Notes under the pieces: generated by a model | The model's input: only the letters and a program-made list of their open reading frames with translations | What the model was told of the DNA's origin: nothing | Databases searched by the model: none | Part shown: piece after piece, positions 47,539 through 57,252 of the stretch | Layout of the letters: each line of letters starts with the position of its first letter | Position numbering within the stretch: position 1 is the first letter of the stretch | Program-made: the position numbers and the translations under genes | From: Leptospira sp. WS60.C2 | GTDB taxonomy: Bacteria; Spirochaetota; Leptospiria; Leptospirales; Leptospiraceae | Length of the DNA stretch: 64,000 nt | NCBI RefSeq assembly: GCF_040833955.1 | Contig: NZ_CP162133.1 | Location: 3,355,501-3,419,500 of the forward strand | Direction of reading: 5' to 3'

Positions 47539-47955
47539 ATGTGGAAAAAAATCAGAGTGTTATTTCTATTTGTTTTTTCTTCCGTTCATTGTTTGCCTGA
47601 ACCATCTCCCTCTTTACTTGGTGTTTTAATTTTACCTTTGGTAACTCAAACATCTGCCACTTTTAGTATAGAATCAACAACACCAGCAAATGGAGCTACG
47701 GGTGTGGCGCTGACCCCAACCATCACCATCGTGATGACACAAGCGATCGAACCCACTTCTCTCAATACAAACATTTCTTGTTCTCCCTCTTGTCCAAGTC
47801 TAACCGGAGGTTCCTCCAATCGAACCATCACGCTCACACCAAGCAGTTCTCTTACTTCTGGTATCACTTATACCATCACTTTAAACCAAAACATCCAATC
47901 CACCTTCGGACTCACCTTAGGAACCAATACTAGTTTCAGTTTTACAACCTTATGA
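47539..47955 (+). CDS. Lipoprotein with one bacterial Ig-like (Big_5) domain
   Basis: A 138-residue lipoprotein (candidate Cys18). The mature part is a single SbsA/Big_5-type Ig-like domain: STTPANGATGVALTPTITIV near the start and SGITYTITLNQNIQSTFG near the end, a common building block of surface proteins. ATG 47539 is preferred to TTG 47533. It is followed at once by an intrinsic terminator. Confidence 0.85.
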   Translation: MWKKIRVLFLFVFSSVHCLPEPSPSLLGVLILPLVTQTSATFSIESTTPANGATGVALTPTITIVMTQAIEPTSLNTNISCSPSCPSLTGGSSNRTITLTPSSSLTSGITYTITLNQNIQSTFGLTLGTNTSFSFTTL

Positions 47956-47958
47956 AAA

Positions 47959-47988
47959 AAAAAAGCCGACGATCTTACGCCGGCTTTT
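47959..47988. terminator. Intrinsic terminator between convergent genes
   Basis: GCCG-A-CG (47965-47971) pairs with CG-C-CGGC (47978-47984) around a 6-nt loop, with one A-C mismatch, flanked by an A run on the left and TTTT on the right. It can act in both directions, immediately after the Big_5 lipoprotein gene and about 100 nt after hppA. Confidence 0.8.
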
Positions 47989-48037
47989 CCAAAAATCCAA
48001 TTCATCTAAAATAAAATTGGATGATCAAAATGGAATC

Positions 48038-48058
48038 GCCCTTCAGATTCAGAAGGGC
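48038..48058 (-). terminator. Hairpin downstream of hppA
   Basis: A perfect 7-bp stem GCCCTTC/GAAGGGC with a 7-nt loop, 36 nt past the hppA stop. The U tract on the minus strand is weak and delayed, so termination here is only a possibility; the bidirectional hairpin at 47959-47988 is a second stop. Confidence 0.45.
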
Positions 48059-48093
48059 AAAATCCTTTCGATCTTGCAGAACGTCTTGCTTTC

Positions 48094-50241
48094 TTATTTG
48101 AAGAAATTCAATACAATTCCACCTTTCGTAACAAAAAACTCAGCAAACACAAGTGAGGTGATTGCCATTAGTTTGATGAGAATGTTAATCGCAGGTCCAG
48201 ATGTATCTTTGAACGGGTCACCTACTGTATCACCCACAACCGCTGCTTTGTGTTTTTCGGAACCTTTTCCACCAGCAGTTTTTTCGATGTATTTTTTCGC
48301 GTTGTCCCAAGCTCCACCAGAGTTGGCGGAAGAGATCGCTAGAACCACACCAGAAACAAGGGCTCCAGCAAGAAGACCTGCAAGAGACTTTACTCCAAAC
48401 AAGTAACCCACAACAATCGGGCTTAAAAGAACAAGAAGACCTGGAGGGATCATTTCTCGAAGTGCTGCCGAGGTAGAGATATCAACACACTTAGCGTATT
48501 CTGGTTTAGATTTTCCTTCCATAAGACCAGGAATCTCTTTGAATTGGCGACGAACTTCCTTCACCATATCAAGAGCCGCTTTACCTACTGACTTCATTGT
48601 CATCGCTGAAAAAATAAACGGAAGCATCGCTCCAAAAAGAAGACCACCAAATACCAGAGGATCAAGTAGTTCGATCGAAGTTAAATCAATCGCACCCTCT
48701 CCCATTTCTTTAGAAGCATTTTGGGTTCTTGTAATAAACGCTGCAAATAGAGCAAGTGATGTAAGAGCTGCTGAACCAATCGCAAAACCTTTTCCAACGG
48801 CCGCAGTCGTGTTTCCCGCTGCATCCAAAGTGTCGGTTCTGTCACGTACGTCTTTCCCTAGTTCTGCCATCTCCGCAATTCCACCCGCGTTATCAGAAAC
48901 TGGACCGTAAGCATCAATGGTAAGACCAATGGCAATGGTAGAAATCATACCAATCGCAGCGATGGCAATTCCGTACATTCCAGCAAGGATATTGGAGATA
49001 ACAATCACGATCACAAGTAAAATCACTGGAATCACAGTGGATTTGTATCCAAGTGCCAAACCGTAAATGATGTTCGTTGCAGCCCCTGTATCACAAGCGT
49101 CAGCAACTTCACGCACTGGTTTGTAAGAGTGGGAAGTATAAATTTCTGTAATCCAACCGATGAACATACCAGCAAACAAACCTAATGCGACAGATGTATA
49201 AACATTCCATTTTGTGATGGTTTTGTCACCGATTTGGAAACTATCAATCATGAATAGATCCGTTGCGAAGTAAAGCGCACCAGCCACGATGAAGGTAGAA
49301 ATCCAAAGTTGGAGTTTGAGAGCTTTTTCTACGTTTCCACCTTCTTTCACTCGAGCAAAAAAAGTCGTAATGAGGGATGCTGGAATTCCTATTGCAGAAA
49401 TTAAAAGTGGGTATAATAGAGCGGAGTTATTGTCAGCTAAAGCTGAAGCTGTTGCTCCAATGACAAGAGCCGCACAAGTTGCTTCGGCAGCCGAACCAAA
49501 AAGGTCAGCACCCATTCCAGCAATGTCACCCACGTTGTCTCCTACGTTATCTGCAATCGTTGCAGGGTTACGAGGATCATCTTCTGGAATTCCTTTTTCT
49601 ACTTTACCAACAAGGTCAGCACCAACGTCAGCAGCTTTGGTATAAATACCACCACCCACACGACCAAAAAGTGCCACAGAGGATCCACCCAGACCAAAAC
49701 CGGCAAGGGATTCCATGAGGATGTGTTTTGCTACTGTTGGATTGGCGCCAGTAAAAAGAAGGAAAAGACCAATCATTCCAAGAACTGCAAGACCGATGAG
49801 ACCAAATCCCATCACTGCTCCAGAGTCAAATGCCACTCGGAATGCTTTGGAAAGGGAAGTTTTAGCTGCCTGTGCGGTTCTTACGTTTCCAGCCGTCGCG
49901 ATTTTCATTCCGATAAAACCAGAAAGGCAGGAAATGAGGGCTCCAGAAACAAAAGCGATCGAAGTGTAAATTCCTTCGTTAAATTCTGTATTCGGGTTAT
50001 CTAATAATAGGTAAATGAGAACCGTCATGAAGCTGATAAAAAGCAGAATGACTCGGTATTCTCTGAGAAGGAAGGCCATTGCCCCTTCTGCGATCGCGGC
50101 GGAGATTTCTTTTAATTTGGCGGTTTCTTTATCGTTGCCACCCTCTGCGCCCACTTGGATACGTACTACCCTTGCGGCGTAGAAAATCGCCGTGGCAATG
50201 GAAACTAGCGCCATGACGATAATGATTAACTCTACATTCAT
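48094..50241 (-). CDS. hppA: Membrane-bound ion-pumping pyrophosphatase
   Basis: A 715-residue protein with about 16 transmembrane helices that couples pyrophosphate hydrolysis to H+ or Na+ export. Hallmarks are [49 protein letters not shown] and [16 protein letters not shown]. At the site that separates the two classes the sequence reads [10 protein letters not shown] with Ala where K+-independent enzymes have Lys, so a K+-dependent enzyme is inferred; whether it pumps H+ or Na+ is not certain. Confidence 0.96.
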   Translation of the reverse strand: MNVELIIIVMALVSIATAIFYAARVVRIQVGAEGGNDKETAKLKEISAAIAEGAMAFLLREYRVILLFISFMTVLIYLLLDNPNTEFNEGIYTSIAFVSGALISCLSGFIGMKIATAGNVRTAQAAKTSLSKAFRVAFDSGAVMGFGLIGLAVLGMIGLFLLFTGANPTVAKHILMESLAGFGLGGSSVALFGRVGGGIYTKAADVGADLVGKVEKGIPEDDPRNPATIADNVGDNVGDIAGMGADLFGSAAEATCAALVIGATASALADNNSALLYPLLISAIGIPASLITTFFARVKEGGNVEKALKLQLWISTFIVAGALYFATDLFMIDSFQIGDKTITKWNVYTSVALGLFAGMFIGWITEIYTSHSYKPVREVADACDTGAATNIIYGLALGYKSTVIPVILLVIVIVISNILAGMYGIAIAAIGMISTIAIGLTIDAYGPVSDNAGGIAEMAELGKDVRDRTDTLDAAGNTTAAVGKGFAIGSAALTSLALFAAFITRTQNASKEMGEGAIDLTSIELLDPLVFGGLLFGAMLPFIFSAMTMKSVGKAALDMVKEVRRQFKEIPGLMEGKSKPEYAKCVDISTSAALREMIPPGLLVLLSPIVVGYLFGVKSLAGLLAGALVSGVVLAISSANSGGAWDNAKKYIEKTAGGKGSEKHKAAVVGDTVGDPFKDTSGPAINILIKLMAITSLVFAEFFVTKGGIVLNFFK

Positions 50242-50311
50242 GAGATCCTCTTTGAGATTGTTTATTTGTATTTCTAAGATATTTTAGAAGATGACCGATG
50301 AGAATCCATAG

Positions 50312-51481
50312 ATGATACTTCGGTCTAGGAGAATATGGCAATTTAGTGTTCTGGTAACAAGTCTATTTCTAGTCTTGTACCCAATTTTAGCGGAACCAGG
50401 AGTGCTAAATCCCGTCAAAGCGTTCTACAGTTACGAGGACCTGCTTCGTATGGCTGAGGACAAAATTGTTCAGGAAACTCCCGCCAAGGCCTTTGATTTT
50501 CTCATTAAAGCCAAAGAACTAAACCCCGATCCTGACTACCGTTACTACAATTTATTAGCCCAGGCTCATATGAAACTTGGACAAATCTTCGATGGGATCC
50601 ATGCCTATGAAGAATCAATCAAACGGAAAAAAGATCAGTTAGATTTGGTTTTGTTCATCGCTGATTTTTATGAAAAAGAAAAGAAACCGAGAGAAGCTCT
50701 CTTTTACACCAAACTCTACCTAGAGCAAAAACCCAATGCAAAATACAGATTGTATTTGGCAGCCATCCTTTCACGCCAGCTGGGTTTGGAAACCGATTAC
50801 GAAACCTATATGCAAACGTTGGAAAGTGACAAAACCTTCATCTCCGAAAAGGATGCCTTACAATCGAGCCTACTCAAAAACATAAAAAATCGAAAATGGA
50901 AAGAAGCAGATGATTTAAGCCTTCGTTACCTCATCTACTTTCCCAGAGAAGAAGGAATGTATGAAACCCTGATCCTTGCTAGGCGTGGTCGTAATTCCGA
51001 TTTATTAGAACAAGCATACATTTGGACCACTACCGTTTTTTTAAAGGAAACCAGATACTTCACTCGTTATGGAGTTTTTTTACAAGAGAAACAGCGATAT
51101 TTAGAGGCATTGACTTTGTTTCGACGAGGCTTTTATAACCTTCTTAAATATGATCCCAATTCGGATGCCAAAGAAATCCTATTTCTCATCCGCCAAAGTT
51201 ATGCGAATCTCGGAAAAAATCGGGACACCTTAGCGATTGATTCCTTAGTCAAAGACTTTCAAAACCAAAAAACTCTTACTGCGACAGAACTGGAAAACCA
51301 TATCGCTACCTATCGGAAAAACAGAGAGTATTTGCTCTTTGCTATTGCTTGGTTTTCTTCCAGGAATGAATCCAAAGCAAATGAATATAGAAAAAAACTA
51401 AGAGAAAGAGATTTAGAATTTGAAGAGATAGAATTCCTAAGAGTGATGGGACCGTTTGCCGCTATCCCTTGGGAGATATAA
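50312..51481 (+). CDS. TPR-like exported protein
   Basis: A 389-residue protein with a signal peptide (residues 1-27, cleaved near YPILAEPG) and helical repeats of TPR type (about 45-145: AFDFLIKAKELNPDPDYRYY, then YNLLAQAHMKLGQIFDGIHA). The rest remains helical to the C-terminus. A scaffold role in the periplasm is inferred. It is divergent from hppA with 70 nt between starts and convergent with acs. Confidence 0.75.
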   Translation: MILRSRRIWQFSVLVTSLFLVLYPILAEPGVLNPVKAFYSYEDLLRMAEDKIVQETPAKAFDFLIKAKELNPDPDYRYYNLLAQAHMKLGQIFDGIHAYEESIKRKKDQLDLVLFIADFYEKEKKPREALFYTKLYLEQKPNAKYRLYLAAILSRQLGLETDYETYMQTLESDKTFISEKDALQSSLLKNIKNRKWKEADDLSLRYLIYFPREEGMYETLILARRGRNSDLLEQAYIWTTTVFLKETRYFTRYGVFLQEKQRYLEALTLFRRGFYNLLKYDPNSDAKEILFLIRQSYANLGKNRDTLAIDSLVKDFQNQKTLTATELENHIATYRKNREYLLFAIAWFSSRNESKANEYRKKLRERDLEFEEIEFLRVMGPFAAIPWEI

Positions 51482-51618
51482 GAAAACGAAATTTACGTTT
51501 TGCATCTGGCAGTTTGCATTTGATGCTTACTTCGAAAGCTATGAAACTCCTTCCAAAACCAGATGCCAGATTCGTTCTCTAGGAATCGAAAGGAGTTCTT
51601 TCTTACGAAATAATCTAC

Positions 51619-53583
51619 TTAACTATGATACTTCTTCTTATCATCAATTAAGGATAGAACTACCGAAGGATCGGCAAGGGTACTAATGTCACCTAACGAA
51701 TCAAATTCGTTGTTGGCAATCTTTCGTAAAATTCGACGCATGATTTTGCCAGAACGAGTTTTCGGAAGACCTGGTGCCCAGTGGATCACATCGGGTCTTG
51801 CAATTTTCCCAATCACTTTTTCCACCATCGTGATGAGTTCCTTCTTCAGTTGGTCATTTGTCACCACGCCTTGTTTTACCGTGACATAGGCATAAATCCC
51901 TTGCCCTTTGATGTCATGAGGAAAACCAACCACAGCTGCTTCTGCTACCGATTTGTGTTCTACAAGAGCGCTTTCCACTTCCGCTGAACCAATGCGATGG
52001 CCTGAAACATTTAGAACATCATCAACTCTTCCTGTGATGCGAAAGTATCCTTCCTTATCTCGGTTGACTCCATCCCCTGTAAAATAATATCCCTTGAATT
52101 GAGAAAAATAGGTATCAAAGAATCGTTTTGGATCCCCGTAAACTCCTCGCATCATCGATGGCCAAGGTTTTGCGATACAAAGATTGCCAGAGATTTCCCC
52201 TTTGTTCTTGATCTCAACACCATCATTGTCCACAAGCACAGGTTGGATGCCGTAGAAAGGCCAACTCGCTGAACCAGGTTTTTGCGGAATCGCACCTGGG
52301 ATTCCTGAGATCATAATGGATCCTGTTTCCGTTTGCCACCATGTATCTACAATTGGACATTTAGATTTTCCAATATTGGCATAATACCATTCCCAAGCCT
52401 CAGGATTGATAGGTTCTCCCACAGAACCGAGTAACCGAAGTGATGCGAGTGATCGTTTTTGAATCGGTTCCAATCCTTCTCGCATGAGTGCCCGAATTGC
52501 CGTTGGAGCTGTATAAAACACTGTAACTTTGTACTTATCGATCACATCCCAGAATCGTCCCATGTCTGGGTAACTAGGCACTCCTTCAAACATGAGTGAG
52601 GTTGCCCCATTCGAAAGGGGTCCATATAAAATATAACTATGCCCTGTGATCCATCCGATGTCGGCCGTACACCAATAGGTATCGGTGTCTTTGTAGTCAA
52701 AGATAGTTGCAAATGTTAGATTGGCACCTAACAAATAACCAGCTGTTGTATGTAAGACACCTTTTGGTTTTCCTGTAGAACCCGAGGTGTATAAAATAAA
52801 AAGAGGGTCTTCTGAATCCATCGGAACAGCAAGGCATTCCTTTTTTACCTCAGGGTCTTTCATGAGGTAGTGATACCAGTGGTCACGACCTTCTTTCCAA
52901 TTCAGGTTTCCTTCGTCACCGGTCCGTTTCACAACAATTACATCGTTCACTTTGTACTTGGTGTCGGCAAGAGCGGTATCTACATTTTTTTTGAGTTCAA
53001 TGGGTTTGCCACCTCGGTAACCTCCATCGGCTGTGATGACTAAGGTTGGTTTACAATCTTCTATACGACCTAGAAGCGCTTCTGGAGAAAATCCACCAAA
53101 CACAACCGAGTGAACCGCACCAATGCGCGTGCAAGCAAGGGTCGCGATGGCAAGTTCGGGAATCATCGGGAGGTAGATGAGGACCCTGTCCCCTTTTTTC
53201 ACTTTGAATTTTTTTAAGACATTGGCAAAGTGATTCACTTCACGATGCAAATCATGATAAGTGAAAACCTTAGATTCATCAGGATTGTCACCTTCCCAAA
53301 TGAGAGCGGCTTTGTTTTTGAGAGGGGAATCGAGGTGACGATCTAAACAATTATAGGAAACATTCAGTTTTCCACCGACAAACCATTCTACTTTTGCTTT
53401 TGCAAAATCATGTTTTAAAACTTTGGTCCATTTTTTAAACCATGTTAGGCGTTTTGCTTGTTCAGCCCAAAATTTCTCAGGTTTTTCAATGGATTCTTTG
53501 TATTTAGCTTTATATTCTTTTAAGCTAACATTTGCAAGTTTGGCAAATTCTTTGGATGGCGCCACAATTCTTTCTTTCGGCAT
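51619..53583 (-). CDS. acs: Acetyl-CoA synthetase
   Basis: A 654-residue AMP-forming acetate:CoA ligase. Adenylate motifs are [45 protein letters not shown] and [17 protein letters not shown]; the catalytic Lys lies in [11 protein letters not shown] and is commonly regulated by acetylation in this family. It activates acetate for the TCA cycle and lipid synthesis. Length and motifs are standard. It is preceded by folE, 83 nt upstream on the same strand. Confidence 0.97.
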   Translation of the reverse strand: MPKERIVAPSKEFAKLANVSLKEYKAKYKESIEKPEKFWAEQAKRLTWFKKWTKVLKHDFAKAKVEWFVGGKLNVSYNCLDRHLDSPLKNKAALIWEGDNPDESKVFTYHDLHREVNHFANVLKKFKVKKGDRVLIYLPMIPELAIATLACTRIGAVHSVVFGGFSPEALLGRIEDCKPTLVITADGGYRGGKPIELKKNVDTALADTKYKVNDVIVVKRTGDEGNLNWKEGRDHWYHYLMKDPEVKKECLAVPMDSEDPLFILYTSGSTGKPKGVLHTTAGYLLGANLTFATIFDYKDTDTYWCTADIGWITGHSYILYGPLSNGATSLMFEGVPSYPDMGRFWDVIDKYKVTVFYTAPTAIRALMREGLEPIQKRSLASLRLLGSVGEPINPEAWEWYYANIGKSKCPIVDTWWQTETGSIMISGIPGAIPQKPGSASWPFYGIQPVLVDNDGVEIKNKGEISGNLCIAKPWPSMMRGVYGDPKRFFDTYFSQFKGYYFTGDGVNRDKEGYFRITGRVDDVLNVSGHRIGSAEVESALVEHKSVAEAAVVGFPHDIKGQGIYAYVTVKQGVVTNDQLKKELITMVEKVIGKIARPDVIHWAPGLPKTRSGKIMRRILRKIANNEFDSLGDISTLADPSVVLSLIDDKKKYHS

Positions 53584-53666
53584 ACTGTCCCTCTAGAGGA
53601 AAAAGACTGAACTTTTTTGAAAAAAAGTCCAGCATGAATCCGAAAAAAAGAATTTAAAAATTGAAC

Positions 53667-54218
53667 TTAGTGGGAGCCGGTTCGGATCAAATCTAAAAAT
53701 TCACTACGCGTGGTAGGATCTGTTTTAAATACTCCAAGTAAGCTAGATGTAAACAATTCCGAATTTTGTTTTTCGACACCACGCATCATCATACACAAAT
53801 GTTTTGCTTTAATGACAACACCTACACCGAGTGGATCCAATGTTTCTTGAATGGCTTGGGCAATTTGGTCAGTAAGTCTTTCTTGCACTTGGAGTCTGCG
53901 TGCAAAAACGTCTACGATTCTTGGAATTTTACTAATTCCGATAATTTTTTTATTGGGAATGTAGGCCACATGAGCTCTTCCATAAAACGGAAGAAGGTGG
54001 TGTTCGCATAAAGAATACATTTCAATGTCTCGAACAAGAACCATACCGGTAGTGCTTTCTTCAAAAATGGCACCGTTCACCAATTGGTTAATGTCTGCTT
54101 TGTAACCACTCGTTAGAAAATCATACGCCTTTTTTACTCGATTAGGAGTTTTGACTAAACCTTCACGACTTGGGTCTTCACCAATTTGTTTCAGGATTTC
54201 TTCGATTAAGTGTTCCAT
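53667..54218 (-). CDS. folE: GTP cyclohydrolase I
   Basis: A 183-residue type I enzyme that forms 7,8-dihydroneopterin triphosphate from GTP for folate, and also the precursor for queuosine. Visible motifs are [40 protein letters not shown] with zinc Cys and His, and [12 protein letters not shown] with the second zinc Cys. A queE gene at 40069 uses the same pathway product. The length is normal. Confidence 0.96.
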   Translation of the reverse strand: MEHLIEEILKQIGEDPSREGLVKTPNRVKKAYDFLTSGYKADINQLVNGAIFEESTTGMVLVRDIEMYSLCEHHLLPFYGRAHVAYIPNKKIIGISKIPRIVDVFARRLQVQERLTDQIAQAIQETLDPLGVGVVIKAKHLCMMMRGVEKQNSELFTSSLLGVFKTDPTTRSEFLDLIRTGSH

Positions 54219-54364
54219 CCGATTCCTTTTTGAAAGTAAGTTCGATGTTTACCTGCTTTCAAAATTTGAATGCAGAATATTCACTACTTATTTGACTAGA
54301 CTTGACTTCTTAGGAAAACACACATTTCCTTTTTTTGGTAAGAAAGGACATAATCATCAATCAA

Positions 54365-55471
54365 ATGCAAAAAAAAATTGGATACGATGCAAGGATGATC
54401 GAAAATTCCGGGATCGGAATTCGCATCCAACATATTTTAAAATTTTGGCCGATCAGTCAAAATGATGCCAAACTGTATCTCTTCGGTGACCCAGAGATGC
54501 TAAGGAAATATGACCTACCTAAACACGCAGAAATCATTACATACAAAACCAAAATCTATTCTCCGAAAGAATTTCTCGGTCATCCAAAAATGGCGGAGAT
54601 GGATATTCTCGATATCCCCCATTTTAATGTTCCACTGATTTACCTTCGCAAATGCATTGTTACCATTCATGATTTGATTCCTTATCATTTTAAAGAATCC
54701 CATGGATCCATATCTAAGCGTCTGTACTTACAAATTGTACTTCGTTCCATCAAGTGGTTTGCGAAAACAATTATCGCCGTTTCCAATTATACAAAAAATG
54801 ATTTGATCAAAAGTTTTGGGTACCCAAGAGAAAAAATTACAGTTGTTTACAATGGAATTGATCTTAAAAATTTTTCAAAAAAATCCCAAACACAACTGGA
54901 TACATTTTTAAAAAAACAAAACCTTCCAAAACACTATCTCTTCACTGTTGGCATTGGAAAAACACATAAAAACTTTCCATTCTTACTAACTCAATTGGAA
55001 ACCTTATGGAATCAAAAGGTTCTCAAACTTCCTCTTGTTGTCGGAGGGATCAGTAAAGAGATCCCAGAGGAATTATTAAGGTTTCAAAAACAAAACCCAA
55101 ATCGTATTTATTTTTTAGAACATGTGCCTTATGATTCATTGCCTCTTGCCTACCAAGGAGCAACTTTGTTTGTCTATCCTTCTTTATTTGAAGGATTTGG
55201 TTTTCCCGTATTAGAAGCACAAGCGGTCGGCACACCTGTTTTTTCTTCCAATGCTACTGTTTTACCTGAAGTATTGGGAAAAGGATTCGAACCGTTTATT
55301 CCGCAAAATGTAAATTCCTTTCAGACCCAACTTCTTACGCTTCTCAAAGACCAAAAACGTTTAGTAGAATTGCAAAAACTCGGAAAAGAAAATGCGAAAT
55401 CATTTACCTGGACTTTTGCGCTGAAAACACTTGAGAATCTTTACAGAAAACAATTGGCAATGATACGCTAA
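54365..55471 (+). CDS. Glycosyltransferase family 1
   Basis: A 368-residue GT-B enzyme. The N-terminus IGYDARMIENSGIGIRIQHI is typical of mannosyl or glucosyl transferases; the C-terminal donor domain holds YLFTVGIGKTHKNFPFLL and SLFEGFGFPVLEAQAVGTPV with the E-x7-E type motif. It probably adds a sugar to envelope polysaccharide. ATG 54365 gives the normal family start; TTG 54335 is an alternative. No other polysaccharide gene is beside it. Confidence 0.9.
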   Translation: MQKKIGYDARMIENSGIGIRIQHILKFWPISQNDAKLYLFGDPEMLRKYDLPKHAEIITYKTKIYSPKEFLGHPKMAEMDILDIPHFNVPLIYLRKCIVTIHDLIPYHFKESHGSISKRLYLQIVLRSIKWFAKTIIAVSNYTKNDLIKSFGYPREKITVVYNGIDLKNFSKKSQTQLDTFLKKQNLPKHYLFTVGIGKTHKNFPFLLTQLETLWNQKVLKLPLVVGGISKEIPEELLRFQKQNPNRIYFLEHVPYDSLPLAYQGATLFVYPSLFEGFGFPVLEAQAVGTPVFSSNATVLPEVLGKGFEPFIPQNVNSFQTQLLTLLKDQKRLVELQKLGKENAKSFTWTFALKTLENLYRKQLAMIR

Positions 55472-55551
55472 AACATTCAATTGATAGCTTATGTCTCGAA
55501 TAGACTCCCCCCAGGATCGAATTTTTTTCCTCGGGTTTCGGAGAAAAATTC

Positions 55552-55580
55552 TTGTCTTTCTTTCGAAAAGTTCTGAGAAT
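55552..55580 (+). promoter_or_regulatory. Candidate promoter of the bfd operon
   Basis: TTGTCT (55552-55557) and GAGAAT (55575-55580) with a 17-bp spacer resemble a sigma-70 promoter. The -10 element lies inside the Fur-like palindrome, so a bound repressor would block it. The predicted transcript would start only about 7 nt before the ATG at 55594. Confidence 0.45.
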
Positions 55581-55593
55581 GATTCTCAGAACT
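55569..55593. promoter_or_regulatory. Fur-like operator over the bfd start
   Basis: A perfect 25-bp inverted repeat: 12-bp arms (55569-55580 and 55582-55593) around a single central G. Its core TGAGAATGATTCTCA matches the 7-1-7 Fur consensus TGATAATNATTATCA at all but two positions. It ends one base before the ATG of a bacterioferritin-associated ferredoxin gene, a classic iron-repressed target, and takes the place of the ribosome binding site. Confidence 0.75.
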
Positions 55594-55785
55594 ATGATCA
55601 AGTGTCACTGTGCAGAAGTTTTCTTTGAAACTATCTTAAATGTTGTCAAAGAAACAAACCGTCCCATACTAGAAGTTGCCCGCGAGATGGGAGCGGCTGA
55701 TACTTGTACGGCGTGTGTTCCGGATATGTTAGCCTTCATCGAGCAGGAATTGGAAGGTCAACTTGCAGGAAATTCAAATCATTGA
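55594..55785 (+). CDS. bfd: Bacterioferritin-associated ferredoxin-like protein
   Basis: A 63-residue [2Fe-2S] protein of the BFD-like family: MIKCHCAEVFFETIL carries the first CxC pair and ADTCTACVPDML the CxxC pair, with the expected spacing of about 30 residues. Bfd reduces ferric iron in bacterioferritin so that it can be mobilised when iron is short. ATG 55594 gives the normal family length and follows directly after the Fur-like palindrome; earlier in-frame starts would be inside the operator. It overlaps the next gene by 23 nt. Confidence 0.85.
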   Translation: MIKCHCAEVFFETILNVVKETNRPILEVAREMGAADTCTACVPDMLAFIEQELEGQLAGNSNH

Positions 55786-56236
55786 TTCCGATTTAATCGG
55801 AACCCTCGTCACAAAAGCAAAACAAGCAGAACGAAAACGCACCAACCACAACTTCCACAAACAAGAAGAAGTCTACCAAAGGTTTTTGAACGTTCTTTCT
55901 AAGGATACTTACATCTCACCACACCGCCATCTTTCGGATCCCAAACCAGAAACCTTTGTTGTTTTGGAAGGTGAGATTGGATTTTTAATTTTCGAAGAAA
56001 ACGGTGACATCAAAGAATTTCATAAACTTTCTTCTAACGGACCAAAACGAGGGATCGATTTACAACCAGGTGTCTGGCACAGTTTGGTCTGTTTGTCAGA
56101 CGTTGCAGTTTGTTTTGAAGGAAAATCGGGACCGTATGATCCGACAATCGACAAAGAATTTCACCCCAAATATCCGTTAGAAGGTGAATCTAATGTCAAA
56201 AAAACGATTCAAACTTTTGAATCTCTTTTTGTATGA
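55763..56236 (+). CDS. WbuC-family cupin metalloprotein
   Basis: A 157-residue cupin. The segment ISPHRHLSDPKPETFVVLEG carries the metal-binding His residues and Glu, IDLQPGVWHSLVCLSD the last His, and GPYDPTIDKEFHP is the C-terminal mark of WbuC. The exact reaction of WbuC is unknown; family members often sit in O-antigen loci. The start is TTG 55763 with GGAAGG 5 nt upstream. It overlaps bfd by 23 nt and the esterase gene by 4 nt. Confidence 0.85.
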   Translation: MQEIQIIDSDLIGTLVTKAKQAERKRTNHNFHKQEEVYQRFLNVLSKDTYISPHRHLSDPKPETFVVLEGEIGFLIFEENGDIKEFHKLSSNGPKRGIDLQPGVWHSLVCLSDVAVCFEGKSGPYDPTIDKEFHPKYPLEGESNVKKTIQTFESLFV

Positions 56237-57252
56237 AGGATCCATCTCTACGTTTCGCTCATTTTACGAAGATTCTAATGATCACGATTCCATTTTCTTT
56301 CTTTTGTAAATCTTTGCCAAATGTAGTACCAGTCAAAGATCACACGCTTGAATCTATTGTATCAGATGGAATCATTCGTACATTTCGTTATTACATCCCA
56401 AAAAATAGAGAAGAATCAAAACTTCCTATTGTCTTCATTTTGCATGGAGGTGGTGGAAGTGGGGAAGGAATGATTTATCTTTCCAGAATGTCTGAAAAAG
56501 CCGAAGAATATGGATTTATCGCCGTTTATCCAGATGGATATGCCAATCGATGGAACGATGGCCGAAAGATAGCTCATTCCTTAACAGATAAACGAAACAC
56601 AAAAGATGTACAATTCTTTCGAGATATGGTGGAGTATTTGGACAAAAAAATCTCCGTAGATCAAAATCGCATCCATGCCGTTGGTATATCAAATGGTGGC
56701 TTTATGACACAACGATTGTTATGCGAAGCAAACGACCTATTCCGATCTGGGTATTCCGTGGCAGCAGTAACTTCTAAAGGCATCGTAGATTTGTGTCCAA
56801 ATCCGCCCACAAAATCAATAGGATTCATCATGGGAACAGGCGATGATGTAATTCCATACACGGGAGGTATTGTTTCGATCCCGAAAGACTTATCTCCTAA
56901 TGCAAGTCGTATCCCTGCCGGTGAAGTTCTTTCTTTTTCTGATTCACTGAAATATTGGAGTTCTCAGTTTTCCTGCATGGAAGAAACAAAATCCAAAAAA
57001 AGACATATCAACAAATTTTGGAAACGTGACATCGAATACACAAAACTAACTGATTGTGCAAATGATGAGGTTGTAGAAGGGTATCTAATTCCAGGTGGAG
57101 GTCATATTTGGCCAAATGGATTTTATTATCAGAATGAAAAACAATACGGATATTTGAGTAAGGACTTGGATACAAGAGAGATTGTGATACAATTTTTTCG
57201 GAAGGCCGATTCAAAAACAAAGTTGGTTCAAAATGATTCATTCCGAGATTAG
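56233..57252 (+). CDS. Exported esterase, PHB depolymerase/feruloyl esterase-like
   Basis: A 339-residue alpha/beta hydrolase with an N-terminal signal (ILMITIPFSFFCKS, possible lipid-bearing Cys). Motifs are IVFILHGGGGSGEG (oxyanion loop), VGISNGGFMTQRL (nucleophilic Ser in GxSxG), GTGDDVIPY (catalytic Asp region) and GGGHIWPNG (catalytic His). This is the LpqC/polyhydroxybutyrate depolymerase-like family. Substrate unknown. It overlaps wbuC by 4 nt and the next gene by 20 nt. Confidence 0.85.
   Translation: MKDPSLRFAHFTKILMITIPFSFFCKSLPNVVPVKDHTLESIVSDGIIRTFRYYIPKNREESKLPIVFILHGGGGSGEGMIYLSRMSEKAEEYGFIAVYPDGYANRWNDGRKIAHSLTDKRNTKDVQFFRDMVEYLDKKISVDQNRIHAVGISNGGFMTQRLLCEANDLFRSGYSVAAVTSKGIVDLCPNPPTKSIGFIMGTGDDVIPYTGGIVSIPKDLSPNASRIPAGEVLSFSDSLKYWSSQFSCMEETKSKKRHINKFWKRDIEYTKLTDCANDEVVEGYLIPGGGHIWPNGFYYQNEKQYGYLSKDLDTREIVIQFFRKADSKTKLVQNDSFRD

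Noticed and set aside
51545..51597. AACTCCTT/AAGGAGTT stem between the TPR gene and acs
   Set aside because: An 8-bp stem around a 37-nt loop without a clean U tract is too weak to call a terminator.
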